From Eriocheir sinensis (taxonomy: Eukaryota > Arthropoda > Malacostraca > Decapoda > Varunidae), in the NCBI RefSeq assembly GCF_024679095.1, contig NC_066517.1, positions 25,407,457 through 25,471,456 of the forward strand: 64,000 bases of DNA, read 5' to 3'. Numbering within the stretch: position 1 is the first letter of the stretch; each line of letters starts with the position of its first letter. Positions 1-29,600 of this stretch are shown here, piece by piece. Both the position numbers and the translations under genes were made by a program. Below the pieces are notes generated by a model. That model had not been told where the DNA came from and did not search any database. It worked only from the letters and a program-made list of their open reading frames with translations.

Positions 1-72
1 TTTTTTTTATATTTTCGGTGTGGTTTCCTTTTGTTTCTTTTCTTCTCTCCTCTTGCGTCATTTGAAGTTTTG

Positions 73-139
73 GTGGTAGTAGTAGTAGTAGTAGTAGTAG
101 CAGTAGTAATGGTAGTAGACGTAGTAGTAGTAGTAGTAA

Positions 140-171
<32 letters not shown>

Positions 172-183
172 ATAGTAATAGCA
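73..183. repeat. (GTA)n microsatellite
   Basis: A nearly uninterrupted GTA/TAG trinucleotide run. The Val-rich ORF across it is an artefact of the repeat. Confidence 0.9.
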
Positions 184-204
184 TCCATTCATGTATTTAT
201 ATCT

Positions 205-780
205 AATGTATCTCTACTTTATCTATCTATCTCTCTATTCAGACATTTCTCTTATCTATACACTCATTTATATCTATTGTATCTGTAATTGATCTGTCTG
301 TCTATCTATCTATATATCTATCTATGCATTTATATTTCTCCTCTTATTTTTACAACAGGTAGCTCTATGTCTATCTATTCATGGTATTAGTGTTTCTTGC
401 ACCTGTAGTTTATTTATTTATCTTCACGCATTTGTATTTATTGTATCTGTAACTTATGTCTATCTATCTATATATCTATTTATCCATTATATTTCTCCTC
501 TTAATTTTACAACAGGTGGTTTTATGTCTATTTCTCTATTCATGCATTATTATTTCTCGTATCTGTAGTTTATTTATTTATCTTCACGCATTTGTATTTA
601 TTATATCTGTAACTTATCTGTCTATCTATCAATATCTATCTATGCATTTATATTTCTCCTCTTATTTTTACAACAGGTGGCTTTATGTCCATTTCTCTGT
701 TCATGCATTATTATTTCTCGTATCTGCAGTTTATTCATTTATCTTCACGCATTTCATATTTATCCTCGTGTTTCTTTCCC
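205..780. repeat. TATC microsatellite and ~160-bp tandem repeat
   Basis: A region of TCTA/TATC tracts in which a unit of about 157-161 bp recurs at about 338, 494 and 655. Each unit contains TTTACAACAGGTGGCTTTATG-like sequence followed by ATTTATCTTCACGCATTTG. No gene was recognised. Confidence 0.7.
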
Positions 781-1061
781 CAGGTTTCTCTCGGTTACAA
801 TGGTGGCAGCGCCCGGCCCAGCTGTAACCCGCGACGCACCCTTAACGTAACCCCGACGCAGACATGACGTAGCGGCGACGTGTGGCCATGACGCACTGAC
901 GAGGGGATGGTGGTGACGGAGCGGCGGCGGCGGTGGTGGTGGTGATGGTGACGCTGGTGGTGGTGAAGATGGTGGTGGCGGCTCCCTCGCTCCTATAGTG
1001 AAGGTGGGTGATGGTGGTGATGGTGGTGATGTGGGTGACGGTGATTGATGGTAATGGTGTT

Positions 1062-1386
1062 TGGTAAGGTTGTAGTAGGGAGCTTTTTATGCCTATATAG
1101 CGCTGGTAGGCTCTCTGGAGGGACCTCTTGAGCGACCCCAGCCCGGTAGTGACGCGGGCGAATTATATTTATAGTGGCCGCCGTGGTTAGTGCTGTGTTT
1201 AGAAGATGGTGGTGATGGAGGTAGTGGTGATGGTGATTTGATAAGGCTGTAGTACGGAGTTTTTTATGCCTATAGCGCTGGTAGGGTCTGTAGGGACCTC
1301 TTAGAACTTAGACGACCCCATCCTTGTAGTGACACGGGCGAATTTATTTATAGTGTCTGCCGTGGTTAGTGCTGTGTTTAGAAGAT
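1062..1386 (+). repeat. Tandem duplication of ~180 bp upstream of TMEM198
   Basis: Two diverged copies (about 1062-1206 and 1242-1386) share GTAGGGAGCTTTTTATGCC-like sequence, TAGCGCTGGTAGG, GGGACCTCTT and GTGGTTAGTGCTGTGTTTAG. They lie in a CpG-rich stretch (about 790-1390) just upstream of the first coding exon, so a promoter or 5' UTR role is possible. No TATA box or start site can be fixed from sequence alone. Confidence 0.7.
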
Positions 1387-1451
1387 ACCCACTGCTCCTC
1401 GCCCCCCTTCCCTCATCCACACTGACCCCATCATTCCCCCCAGGGTGCAGC

Positions 1452-17592
<16,141 letters not shown>

Positions 17593-17877
17593 GGTGGCGG
17601 CGAGGTGCTCCTGGCAGCGATGGTGGCAACTGACCATGTGTGTGTGTGTGTGTGTGTGTGTGTCCGGGGGAAGGAAAGACCAAGTGGCTTTAGACGCTTC
17701 CAGAAACTGTGTGGATTTTGCCGCACCAGAAATGGCTGCCGTGGTCTTGCCACCAGGACGCTGTTGTGAAAGGTGGACACCTAGTTCTGTGAGCCAAGTT
17801 TGTGTTTGTTTAGAAAAGAGAAAAGAATCTTTGCTGTCCTGTGGAAGGTGTTTAGCCAGAGCATTAGTTAGAGGATA

Positions 17878-17883
17878 AATAAA
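17878..17883 (+). promoter_or_regulatory. Candidate polyadenylation signal for TMEM198
   Basis: The first AATAAA after the TMEM198 stop codon lies about 285 nt downstream. A longer 3' UTR is possible, because the following unique sequence contains no other gene. Confidence 0.45.
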
Positions 17884-17899
17884 ACACTTCTTGGAGTGC

Positions 17900-19285
17900 T
17901 CCTGAAAACCTGAGATGACAGCCAGTGCTTATGCTGACAGCCTAGGACAACTCCGTGAGGGGACCTGAGTGATAGCGGCATGGTGAGCATTAGCAGCATA
18001 GTGACAGCCATGCCTCAACACTGCAGCATACATGTACTGCACAGTGATGAAGTTAGATATATATAATATTGAACTATTATTGTGATATCATATAGCAAGT
18101 GTGTGTGTGTGTGTGCATGTGTGTATGTGTGTGTGTGTGTGTGTGTGTGCGTGTGTGTACAAGTGTGACTTGTGAGTATGTGTGCATATACAGTACATCC
18201 CTGACTGTAGTTCTGTGTGTTTTCCCTCTTGTTGCCAGACTCAAAGTGTAGCTAAAGTCTTTCAACACCTGTAAGCTGTCTGTTAAGTAGCCCAGCAACC
18301 TGTAACTGTCAGTGTGCTGTCTTAATTTAGTTCCACTGCCACTGACTCCTGGCATCTGGGAGGCTAATCAAACGTGCTCTCCTCAGCGACCATTCAGTGG
18401 TGGTCTGTGATGGTCCAGACTGTGGAGGTGAAGGGGCTGTGTCAGCTGGGTACCCTGAGGGAAGCACATGAGCTTTGTGGCCTGTTGCTCCCTGTCCTGT
18501 GAAGGCGATGTGCTGAGAGCCTTGCTGTGGCTCTCTGCACCATCATGTTAGGTTCCCGCTAGTCGTGGTGACAACTTGCCCTGTGAGTGCTGTCCTCAGG
18601 GTTATGTAGGGTGCCTCCTGGAAGGTGTTTTGGTGACTTATACAAACAAAGGAGCACAAACACTCAGAAGCAGAACTACACAGAAGGATGCAGTTGTTTA
18701 TAATGTGATAAGTAGCTTATGGTGTTGGCTCTTCCATTACTTGGAAGTCTTGGAATGAAGCATTCCACACTCCATCAGAGAAAGAAGGTAACAGTTGATA
18801 TCTACTGGGATGACCAAAGTCACCACCAGCCAACTTGTCCCTAAGTCCTGCCCTCTTCCTCCCTCCCTCCCTCCTTCACGCTCCAGGACAGGGTTCTCCT
18901 TAACTACTTGTGGGATTGTGTTCATGGTTTGGCTCAACTTGTTCACTCAGCCAGTCATTAAGTGAGGGACAAGGTGGCTGGTGGGTTGTGTGAGCAAGCC
19001 ATGTCCCTGAATGTGTCATCCACTGCTCACTGCACAGCTGCTCAAAGGGGAGAGCACACGCTGGCTGCTCAACACACAGACAGTGGCAGCAGCAGCACCC
19101 TTGCACAAACCTACTGGGCTGATTTACCTGAAACATTTGTTGGTCAAGGAACTTCTCCATCTCTCTTTGCTTCTGGCATTCTTGATGGCTTCAGCCTGCC
19201 TAAATAATATCATGAATCATGTATTTTTTGTTGGTAAATGTTACTTAACTGAATTATCTTCCTTTGCTTTTGCCCTTACTGAGTT
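17900..19285. other. Intergenic or distal 3' UTR, no gene seen
   Basis: Mostly unique sequence with (GT)n at 18100-18160. No ORF has recognisable similarity and no splice-consistent exon was found. Confidence 0.6.
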
Positions 19286-19289
19286 GCCC

Positions 19290-19560
19290 ATAGACTTAAT
19301 TCTCCCTTATCCAAGCCTGGGGGCAAAGCAGTCTTTGGTTTCTTTCTTCTTATGTCATTATTTCTGCAGCATCTGTAAACACTTTCAGACGTAAGTCTCC
19401 CTTAGCCAGGCCTGGGGGCAAGGCAGTCTTTGGTTTCTTTCTTCTTATGTCATTATTTCTGCAGCATCTGTAAACACTTTCAGACGTAAGTCTCCCTTAG
19501 CCAGGCCTGGGGGCAAGGCAGTCTTTGGTTTCTTTATTCTCACATCACTATTTCTGCAGC
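19290..19560 (+). repeat. 95-bp tandem repeat
   Basis: TCTCCCTTAGCCAGGCCTGG ... GCAGCATCTGTAAACACTTT is repeated about three times (units at about 19291, 19387, 19482). Confidence 0.8.
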
Positions 19561-20029
19561 ATCTGTAAACACTCCCAGCAAACCAAAAGACACCAGACTT
19601 CTGTTAGCAACTTGCATGTTTTCCTGGCAGCCCTTGGGAAGAGTGTGGTTTTGGCTCACTGTCTGGCTGGTGTATGACTCTCATAGTCGCTGACAAGACC
19701 CAAGAGTAATGGTTTGCTGGGCTATTTCAGATGAGCTTTCGTGATTTTTCTTCTTGCATACTGCCTATAGTCATACAGTGTGAAATGTTTGTCCATACCA
19801 CCCTTTTTATTTCATGGAATATTGGTTGATTTCTTGAGCTCATCACTAAGGTTCAAGTATTGGTACAGGAGTGTGGCACCATGGCAGCTGTGTGAGGCAG
19901 CCTGGTGCCCCTTGTGGTGGCCAGGGCCCCGGGCACAGCCTGTGGGCCACTCTGTGATACTGAGCTGAGGCAGATGCAGCACTCACATGGCCACACAGCT
20001 CAGCCTTTGGGTTGTATTATAAGACATTT

Positions 20030-20215
20030 CACCACCCAAGAACACATATTTGACAAGGCTTTTGTAGGAGTTGTGGGCATTTCCAGGAGTAGTTTTATGA
20101 CCCTGGTGGTAGTTTGACCCTTTCTCTGTACCATGAACCTCAAGAAACACTCATTAGAACCCAACTGCCCTACTCTTTGGCCTTTAGAAACAGCTGATGT
20201 GAGAAGTGAAAGTGT
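20030..20215 (+). repeat. Repeat family F, single copy
   Basis: Matches the F consensus from CATTTCACCACCCAAGAACAC to GATGTGAGAAGTGAAAGTGT. This single copy helps define the unit ends. Confidence 0.8.
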
Positions 20216-20219
20216 CTTA

Positions 20220-22525
20220 TAATACTGACCTTTGTTACACACTGGAGGCAGGCCACTCTCAGTGTTGCTTCCCCAAGGCACCCGTCTGGGGCATGAGGAC
20301 AATTTTTAAAAGTTAGTAAGTTGTTTATTCTTTTTTTTTTACCAAAAGGAAATTGTATTTGATTGTATGAAATTCCGTGTATCTTGGCTGTCACCGCCCT
20401 TCTGAGAGGAGTGTGGTCACGGCCCGGAGAACTTGTTCTTCCAATCTTTAACATGGACTCATGTGATAAACCCTCCTGAGTCAGGTCTGCAAGGATTGAA
20501 TATTCTGAATGTTTTCTCTCAGCTCAGGCTTTAGGCATCAAGTGTGCTGCTGCTCCAATCTTTCTTTCCTGTTGAGGAGAGCATTGTGACAGCATGGCCC
20601 TGGACGGCCCAGTGCAGCAATGTGGCCGGCAATGCAATGCCACAGCCATCAGTCAGTGTCTTTGTCTTCTTGTTTACCTTCGCTGAGCAACTTTCACCAA
20701 AGACCTTCACTCCTGCAGTGCTGAGACACCTTCTGAACACGCAGCCCACATGGACATGTTAAACATTTATTATGACATTTGTTAAAAGTTAAGTTTTCCT
20801 TTTAACTTCTATATGAAAGTTAAAACTTGCAATTGAGGATGGATGTTCATGTATGTATTATGACCCCAACAAGGAATATACCTTTTGCTAGTCTGTTGAA
20901 CTCCTTTTTTTAACTATGGTTTAGGTTGTCATACTTTGTTAAGTTAGGTTAGGCAGGATCAACATGGATTCTTTGGGGAATTCAGTTTTTGTTTAGGTCA
21001 AAGTAGCCACGTAGCCGTGATGGTGTGCACGTGTTGCAGACGTTAAGTTACCTTTACATTACCTCACCACTGCCATGAGCTGGAAAAGCATGCACAAGTT
21101 GTACATTACTACTTAACTATCTCTCCTATATCCATGGTTGCTGCACCAAGACCAAAGACCATAATAATCAGTACCAAAATGTATTACCAGCTTTCATAGT
21201 TGACTCCAGTCATGGATTAAGAATCCAGGGGGCTCACTCCTCTAATGAGGGTTGCCTGCTGTGGGCCTAAGCTGCAGCCTGAGCTGCAGCAGGCGGTGCC
21301 AGGCACACTGAGGGGTGCTCCTCCTCCTACCTCCCTCCCTCTCTCCATGTCTCCACCTTCTCTTCTCTTTAGATTCGTCTGTCTGAATACTTGGTACCAT
21401 AATCATCCCAGTCACTTAAGGCTCAATATGTCAAACTCAAAATATTAAAGAAATACTTATTTTATACAAGATGAAAGGGACATTCTTAAGAGCAGTGACT
21501 CTGTACAATATGCTGTCCCGCATGCAGGTGGGGCCACTTCAAAAGATTATTGTTTTCCTGCTTGAAATGTGAGTTGCTTGGAGCAAGGCAGCCTTCAGAC
21601 ACTTCTTTGAGCTCTACAAACTGTGTTCTTATTGAAGGGTTTGCATTTCCCATATTTGCTTTCCTATAGTTCACTTTGCCAGCTCTTTGGTGACTGTGAT
21701 GTAGAAAACCTCCAGCACTTTTGGGTTGAGTTTTCTAGTTCACAGTTTCTGTAATAAATGCCATAGTAGGAAAAAAAGACAGAATCCAGGACTTGCTGCC
21801 AGTAGTAGACCAGTTTTCCTGTTGCTTCTCCAATGTCAGCTCAGCAGACAGCTGTGAGGTCTGGCAGAGTTGTCAGGGACAGTATTGCAACTCCAGTAAA
21901 CTGCACAATAAGATTAAGGTGACCCCATCCACTCCTTGGTAGCCATCCATGGACGTGAAGGAAAGTCTCATATCAGTGTATCATCAGACAAGTACTGATA
22001 CATAGGCCTAGATAGCTTGTTTGTGGTTTAGTGCCAATTTTGTTGCTTCTTGGACCCCTGCAGAGGGTGTTGTCTCTGGCGGCCTAGGCTTGAGTAACTT
22101 GTGCCTCTGCCTGACCTCACAGGGTGGCTGGGCCCAAGCCTCCTCTGTACATACTTGGTGCCACTCACTGTCTCCAATGCTCCAAGGGTGAGTGAGAAGT
22201 TTGTATAAGGAACACAGTTTTGTATAACCCGACAAATTGGTGTGTGTGTACATTATGTAATCATTTCTTACAGGATGTTTCAATGCATCTCTTCAGAAGC
22301 AAGTTATTTGTACTGTATGGTATCATGTTCTCTTTAAATAATAACAATGTTTCAAATTTACATGACTTTTTTTCCCACACAATTGATCAACTAACATGGA
22401 AAAAATACTCACACATATGTTTGTAATTCTTTAAATGATTTCTGAGGCCAAGTTAAATGGGATATTACATTTATTCCTCAATCAAACCTGTCACACTCTG
22501 GAGGTGATGGTTGCTACCCCTCTTG
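20220..22525. other. Intergenic, no gene seen
   Basis: Largely unique sequence. Short ORFs (60-90 aa) show no family hallmarks and no consistent splicing. Confidence 0.55.
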
Positions 22526-22529
22526 GCAT

Positions 22530-23285
22530 GTGTTCAGGGCTATGTGGGAGATAAGGGATGCTGGGTATGTGGGAGATGAGAGAAACTTGGTATGTAGGAG
22601 ATGGGATATGAGGGATGCTGAGTATGTAGGAGATGGGAGATTCTGGGTATGTGGGATATGGAAGATGCTGGGTATGTGGGAGATGGGAGATGCTGGGTAT
22701 GTGGGAGATGAGAGATGCTGGGTATGTGGGAGATGAGAGATGCTGGTAAATGGGAGATGCTGGGTATGTGGGAGATGGGGGATGCTGGGTATGTGGGAGA
22801 TGGGAGATGCTGGGTATGTGGGAGATGGGGGATGCTGGGTATGTGGGAGATGAGAGATGTTGGGTATGTGGGAAATGGGAGATGCTGGGTATGTGGGAGA
22901 AGGGAGACGAGGGATATGCTGGGTATGTGGGAGATGGGAGATGAGGGATGCTGGGTTTGTGGGAGCTGATCGAGAGATGTTGGGTATGTGGGAAATGGGA
23001 GATGCTGGGTATGTGGGAGATGGGGGCTGCTGCAAGGGTAGCCTATGTGGGAGATGCCCCCCAAACAATACACAGTAGTAGGTACGTTGCTGAAATGTTG
23101 TCAAAACCATATATGACGTTGCATCAACGTTGTCAACGTTGTGTAAACGTTTCCTGTTTGCTGAGTGGGAAATGAGGGATGCTGAGTATGTGGGAGATGA
23201 GAGATGTTGGGTATGTGGGAAATGGGAGATGCTGGCCGTATGTGGGAGAAGGGAGATGAGGGATGCTGCCCGGTATGTGGGATTG
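22530..23285 (+). repeat. 28-bp minisatellite (GATGCTGGGTATGTGGGAGA)
   Basis: More than 18 variants of GATGCTGGGTATGTGGGAGA plus TGGGA. The array is interrupted at 23040-23165 and then resumes to 23280, with a further fragment at 24345-24420. ORFs on both strands are artefacts. Confidence 0.92.
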
Positions 23286-23656
23286 CATTTCCCTTTTCTG
23301 TCCTTTTTTTTTTAGCTTCCACTATTAGACTTATAAGTCTAATAGTGAAAATGAAGAGAATATATTCTCTTAATTTCTCTTTTATTGCTGACGCCGAGTA
23401 CAACAATTTTGCTTTCATATCTTCCTTTTCCTTTGTTTTCTTCACTCTTGCTCACTTTGCCCTTTTCTGTCCTTTTTTTGGTTCCCACTTTATTGACTTA
23501 TTCTCCTTATTTCTTTTATATTTCCAACCCCGAGGAGAGTCGAAGCACCAGCTGATCGAGACTCGTGGCGGCCATTGTGAAAGATCAAGCCGACTCACCT
23601 CCAGTTTTTTGACGCTATAGAGACAACCATTGCCTTATTTATCCTCCTCTAAGGCC

Positions 23657-26600
23657 ATGGCCACACCTAAGGACATGGCCGAGCTGATGCAGTGGCCGCG
23701 GTGGACCAACCTACGCGTGTGTCAGGTGAAATAAGGGATGAAAGTACTGTGTGTGTGGTTTGGGGACTGCAAGGAAGGGTGGACTTACCTGGCTGACTCA
23801 CCTGGTTGACATACGTACGTGGTTTCTTGGTTGACTCACGTGGTTGACTTACCTGGGTGACACGTGGTTTACTCTCTTGGTTGACATACGTGGTTGACTC
23901 ACCTGGTTGACCCTCCTGGTTGACTCACGTGGTTTACTCATCTGACTTCTGGTTGACTCACGTGGTTGACTTACCTGGTTGACTCCTGGTTGACACACGT
24001 GGTTTACGCAACTGGTTGACTCACCTGGGTGACACGTGGTTTACTCTCTTGGTTGACATACGTGGTTGACTCACCTGGTTGACCCTCCTGGTTGACTCAC
24101 GTGGTTTACTCATCTGACTTCTGGTTGACTCATCTGGTTGACTCACGTGGTTTATACTCACCTGGTTGACATAGGTGGTTAACTCACCTGGTTGACATAG
24201 GTGGTTAACTCACCTGGTTGACATAGGTGGTTAACTCACCTGGTTGACATACGTGGTTGACTTACCAGATTGACTCACCTGATTGACTCACGTGGCCTGC
24301 TCACCTGGTTGACATACGTGGTTGACTTACCTGGTTGACCCTGGAGAGATGCTGAGTATATGGGAGATGAGGGATGCTGGGTATGTGGGAGATTAGAGAT
24401 GTTAGATTATGTGGGAGATCAGAGATGAATATATGTATGCAGGAGATGTGTGTGTGTGTGTGTGTGTTTGTGTGGTTATGTTTGGTTATGTGTCCTCCAT
24501 AGCTATATTTTATTTCGTGGCCCCCCACTTTATCTATAAGTATGGTTATGTATGGTTATGTATGGTTGTGTGTGCTCCATAGTGTGGTAATGTGTGGTTG
24601 TGTGTGCTCCATAGTGTGGTTATGTATGGTTATGTTTGGTTATGTGTCCTCCATAGCTATATTTTATTTCCTAGCCCTCCCACTTTATCTATAAGTATGG
24701 TTATGTATGGTTGTGTGTGCTCCATAGTGTGGTAATGTATGGTTGTGTGTGCTCCATAGTGTGGTTATGTATGGTTATGTGTCCTCCATAGTTATAATTT
24801 CGTTCCTGGTCCTCCCACAATTTAACCCGGTGGTAGCTGCGGGGATCATGTTTCTTAAAGGCCCTTCCCTCTACGTGAGAAAAAGGAGAAAAAATCATCA
24901 CTCGTGCAAACCATTTCATAATATTCATCAACGTATTTGTGATCAGTTTATGTATCATCTATTTTTTGGGGTTTATATCATGGCAAAAATTTGGCCCATC
25001 GCTGGTACACGGTAAAGCCACAGATTTGACCCGTCGCTGCTACCAGGTTAACTACAGGTGTGGTTCTAATTCTAGCACTGTTTCAGCATTCACCACCCAC
25101 CCTGGCAGATCATTCCTGTGCTAGACGGTTGACAAGACTGAAATGGAAACAAAAAAAATAGATTCCTCCTTGGGTTCTTGATTGTAATAGATATATAAAA
25201 ATAATCCCATAAGCAGGAAACTCCCTTCAGCTGAGTATTATTCCTGCCTCAGTTCTAATGCATGGAGACACTTGTTAGGAAGTAATAACATGAAGCGAAG
25301 TGTGGTAGGTTTTGAAAATGTAATTGTGGAGAGTCACTCCGTGCCTCCGAAAGACGATATTATGCCTCCATTTTGTAGTTAAGGGACGAAATACATGTCC
25401 CTCAACCATAATATGAAGGCGCAAGTACTTAAAAGTAAAGAAAAAGGCCTAATCCCCTTCCTGTAACGATCTTTGGGGATCCGTGGGAAATTGGGTTTCT
25501 TGGAAAGGTTATCACTCTCGTGGGGGCAATATTGGAGGCATGTTGTGACTCTCCATATTTACCTTTGAAAATTGTGTATCTGGGCTGGTATGTGATCATA
25601 TCAGGACACCTCTCCTCCCAAAATTGACCTCTCTTTTGGCCACTCCTCTTAACTTGTTTTATAGGAGCAGTGATTTGCGGGCTTTTTTATTATCATTTTC
25701 TTCTTTTTTTTTTTACCCTTGAGCAGTTTCCTTTGCTGTAAAAAAAAAAAGGCTATAAGAAGAAGGGATTTGATAAACTGTTTCATTTTGACACCCTTCA
25801 CTGGCTTTGCAGGTGGAACAGCCCGATATAATTTGGGTGCGTGAATTCCCGTCCACCACTTGTTCTGAAGAGCTACAAAACTTCCTCAGACTGGAGAGGC
25901 AACTCGGTGAACACTACAAGGACCAGCATCTGCAATACTCCCAGCACTGGTCATTGCTCAGAGTGGGAAGTGTAAGTTTTATTGACAGTCACTCTTGGTA
26001 CGCCTTTGTGAATTGGTGATTAGCCCTTAGACGTCGGTGGAACTATATATAGACAGTCCAAAATTCAGTCAGTCGGTTTTGTATGGCAGAAATATAGCAA
26101 CACTTCCAGATCACATTAGAATTTATATGTAGACGATAGTTAAAACATCCATTATGCGGCGCAACTATATTTATGTTACAGTCCTAAGATCGGCAGTGAC
26201 TACGTATATATGGACCATTCATTTTTTGGGGAGCTATGTCTTCAAATACTGCCACCATCTAAAGGTTAACTTGTTGCCTAGATTATTTTTACCGTAGATC
26301 ATTTTTCTACTGTGATGTTATGAGGTGGTTTATTTGATATATTAATAAATGAAAAAAATGTTCTTTCTCCTCAGCACGTTGTGGTCTACCATCAGAGGTA
26401 CTGGGCTCGAGGGCAGGTAGAGAGTGTGCCTGGGACAAGGTCAGGGAAGGCACGGGTGTTCCTACATGACTATGGATGCACTGTGGAGGAGCAGGTGAGG
26501 GGGTATTTCTGCCTAGCGGCCGTATTACTAAACATTTCGTCACCCAAGTTCACATATTTGACAAGGCTTTCGTAGGAGTTTTGGGCATTTCCAGTAGTAG

Positions 26601-29600
26601 TTTCATGACCCTGATGGTAGTTTGACCCTTCTACTGTACCATGAAACTAAAGAAGTACTCATTTCTGCCTGACGACTGTATCACTAAACATTTCGTTGGC
26701 TAAGTTCACATATTTGACAGACTTTCATAGGAGTTTTGGGCATTTCCAGTTGTAGTTTCATGACCCTGATGGTAATTTGACCCTTCTGTTGTACCATGAA
26801 CCTAAAGAAACACTCATTAGAACACAATTCACCCCCTCTTTGACCCCCTCTTTTGTTGCCCAAGTTCACCTATTTGACAGGCTTTCATTGGAGTTTTGGG
26901 CATTTCCAGTAGTAGTTTCAAGACCCTGATGGTAGTTTGACCCTTCTGCTGTACCATGAACCTAAAGAAACACTCATGAGAACCCGATTGACCCCCTCTT
27001 TGACCATTACTAAACATTTCATCACCCAAGTTCACATATTTGACAAGGCTTTCATAGGAGTTTTTTGCATTTCCAATAGTAGTTTCATGACCCTGATGGT
27101 AGTTTGACCCTTCTTATGTACCATGAACCTGAAGAAACACTCATTAGAACCCAATTTACCCCCTCTTTGGCCTTTAGAAATAGTTGATGTGAGAAGCGAA
27201 AGTGTCTCTGATGACTTGCATTACTCATTGCTCAGAGTGGCAAATTTTAAGTTTTATTGGCAGTTTCTTTCTGGCTATTCAAGCTTAACAATCAGTCTGT
27301 CCTTACCATGACCTGTTTCCCAGAAGAAGCATATTACAAGCACTTCTCATTTGTATTACTATAGCCCTTTTGTGCCATTTGCTGTACGAATGGAATAAGG
27401 GAAGATTTCTATGTCACAGGTTCAAAATATTGTAGTGCTGGAGCCGGGGGAGTGGACGAGTGTTCCTTACCAAGCCAAGAGGATCTGTCTGGCCGGCGTG
27501 GCTCCAGCATCCCTCCAGTGCTTGCTGCTGCATGAAGAGCCTAAGATGGTCTTGAAGTGAGTGTGGCAGTTTGTTAACCCATCAGCTGTGATTGGCATGG
27601 ATTTTGCCTTCACTGGTAGCCTGGTAACATATACTCCCAGGTCTTTCTCTGCCTCTGTGGTGGATAGTGGAGTGTTTCCCATGTGGTATTGGTATGCTGG
27701 ATATCCCTTCACTGGTAGCCTGGTAACATATAGTCCCAGGTCTTTCTCTGCTTCTGTGGTGGATAGTGAAGTGTTTCACATGTGGTATTGGTATGCTGGA
27801 TATCCCCTCCCAAGGTGCATGACTTTACATTGTTCTTCATTGAATTGTAGCAGCCACATTCCGTTGCTGTAGCTTGGTGAGGTCTTCTTGTAGGAAATCC
27901 GCAGTCAAGGGGTTGAACATAGTAATGCCATTTTCTTGCGTGGGGACATGCATTAGAATTGTGTAACCCTGATATGAAATTTGTCATGTGTAACTGAAAA
28001 ATTTTCATGTTTGGTTGTTGTTCAGCAATAATCATGATTCTCTAGCAGATGGTATTTTTTTCTTTTTTCTTATGCATTGCCAAATTGAAGGACTTGCTCC
28101 ACAGTTATTTAGCATGGTTGAATTGGTTTTCATTTTTTGTCTCCAGTATATTCGTTGACACATAAAGAGGTGAAGTTTGTGGTTGTTGCAGCATCTTTTT
28201 TCTTCTTCCTACAATCACCATTTTCAACTTTCTTCTGCAGAGAATGCCAGCACTGGGACCCGGCCGCTGCAAGCTTTGTTGGGTCAGTGTGTGAGAAGTC
28301 AGCCAAGGTGGAGTTTGAGCCGGTTGGCCTCAACCATGAGGGTACGCACGGATTCCTTATCATGATCAGTTGATAATCTCCTGCTTGGTTCATGTTTAGT
28401 TGATGTCTTACTACAATATTACAGTAAATATATAGTTGTATAATTATATATCATTGTGCATGATCTGGATATCCCCAAAGTGTTTTTGGAGTATATTGAT
28501 TGAATGTTTTGTCAAGAATATGAAAATTCACTCTTAGTTAGTAACCAAACTAAGAAACTTTGTATGTGAAGTATTTGTTTCTATGTTATTATTTTTTATT
28601 GCGAATACTTCCTTAACCTCAGGCTGTGTCAGCGGCAGGCTGGCCGTGAGCCTTCCCAGGGAGTGCTGGGCCGGCCTGGTGCCCCGGCTGGAGGCAAGTG
28701 TCCATCCTGAGACATCCAAAGACTGGCTGACATTAGATCTTGCGCTGGTATTGGTGGCTGAAGGCTATGCAGTACTGCAGACACAGAGTGCCCAGATGGA
28801 ACAAGGCTCTGATGCTGGTGAGTGCTGCTGCTAACAGATTAGTCATAAGGGAACGGGCAGGGAATACAAACAAAACAGACATTGTAGTTATACGTGTGGC
28901 CAGTGTCGCCTCTTCTGCATCTTACTTTTATAAATGTCTCTAAGGTTGCCGCCTACCTGGGAGCAGACTCACAAAGTCCAGCACAGGGCAGCAGGACAGC
29001 TCCCTTAGCAGTGCCGAGGAGTCTCTCCCTGAAAGCTATCCTTCAAGGCACAGCAGCAGGCCACCATCGTCCCTTTTCATCGGGAGCACCGAAAGTATCC
29101 CAGGGAACACCTCAATGTCCAAGTGAGAAGCCTTGAGCTTTTTTGGAAATTATCTTTGGGAAAACTTATAATATATATATAGTATCTTTGACCCGTCCTC
29201 TGCGATTGGCATGGATTTGGTTTTCACTGGCAGCCTGAAAACACGTACTCCCGTCTTTCTCTGCCTCTGGTGGATAGTGGAGTGTTTCCCATGTGGTATT
29301 GGTATGCTGGATATCCCCTCCCAAGGTGCAGGACTACATTTTTCTTATTGAATTGTAGCAGCCACTTTTTGTTCCATTCCTGTTGCTTGGTGATGTCTTC
29401 TGGTAGGAAATCTGCAGTCAAGGGGTTAATAGATGCATATTTTTAATCAAAACTACTATATATTGAAAATCCTCTTGCATTCTCAAGTAGGCAGTCAGCT
29501 CAGGATTTTCTCCAATAGGCTCTTTTGTAAGTTTCAGTCTTTGTTAGTGACAGGCAGTGAGAGGCAACACTTAGGCAGGAGGTGAAGCTTGGGGTGATAA

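Noticed and set aside
22514..23110. 198-aa ORF with HIPSIPHLPHTQ repeats
   Set aside because: Translation of the 28-bp minisatellite on both strands.
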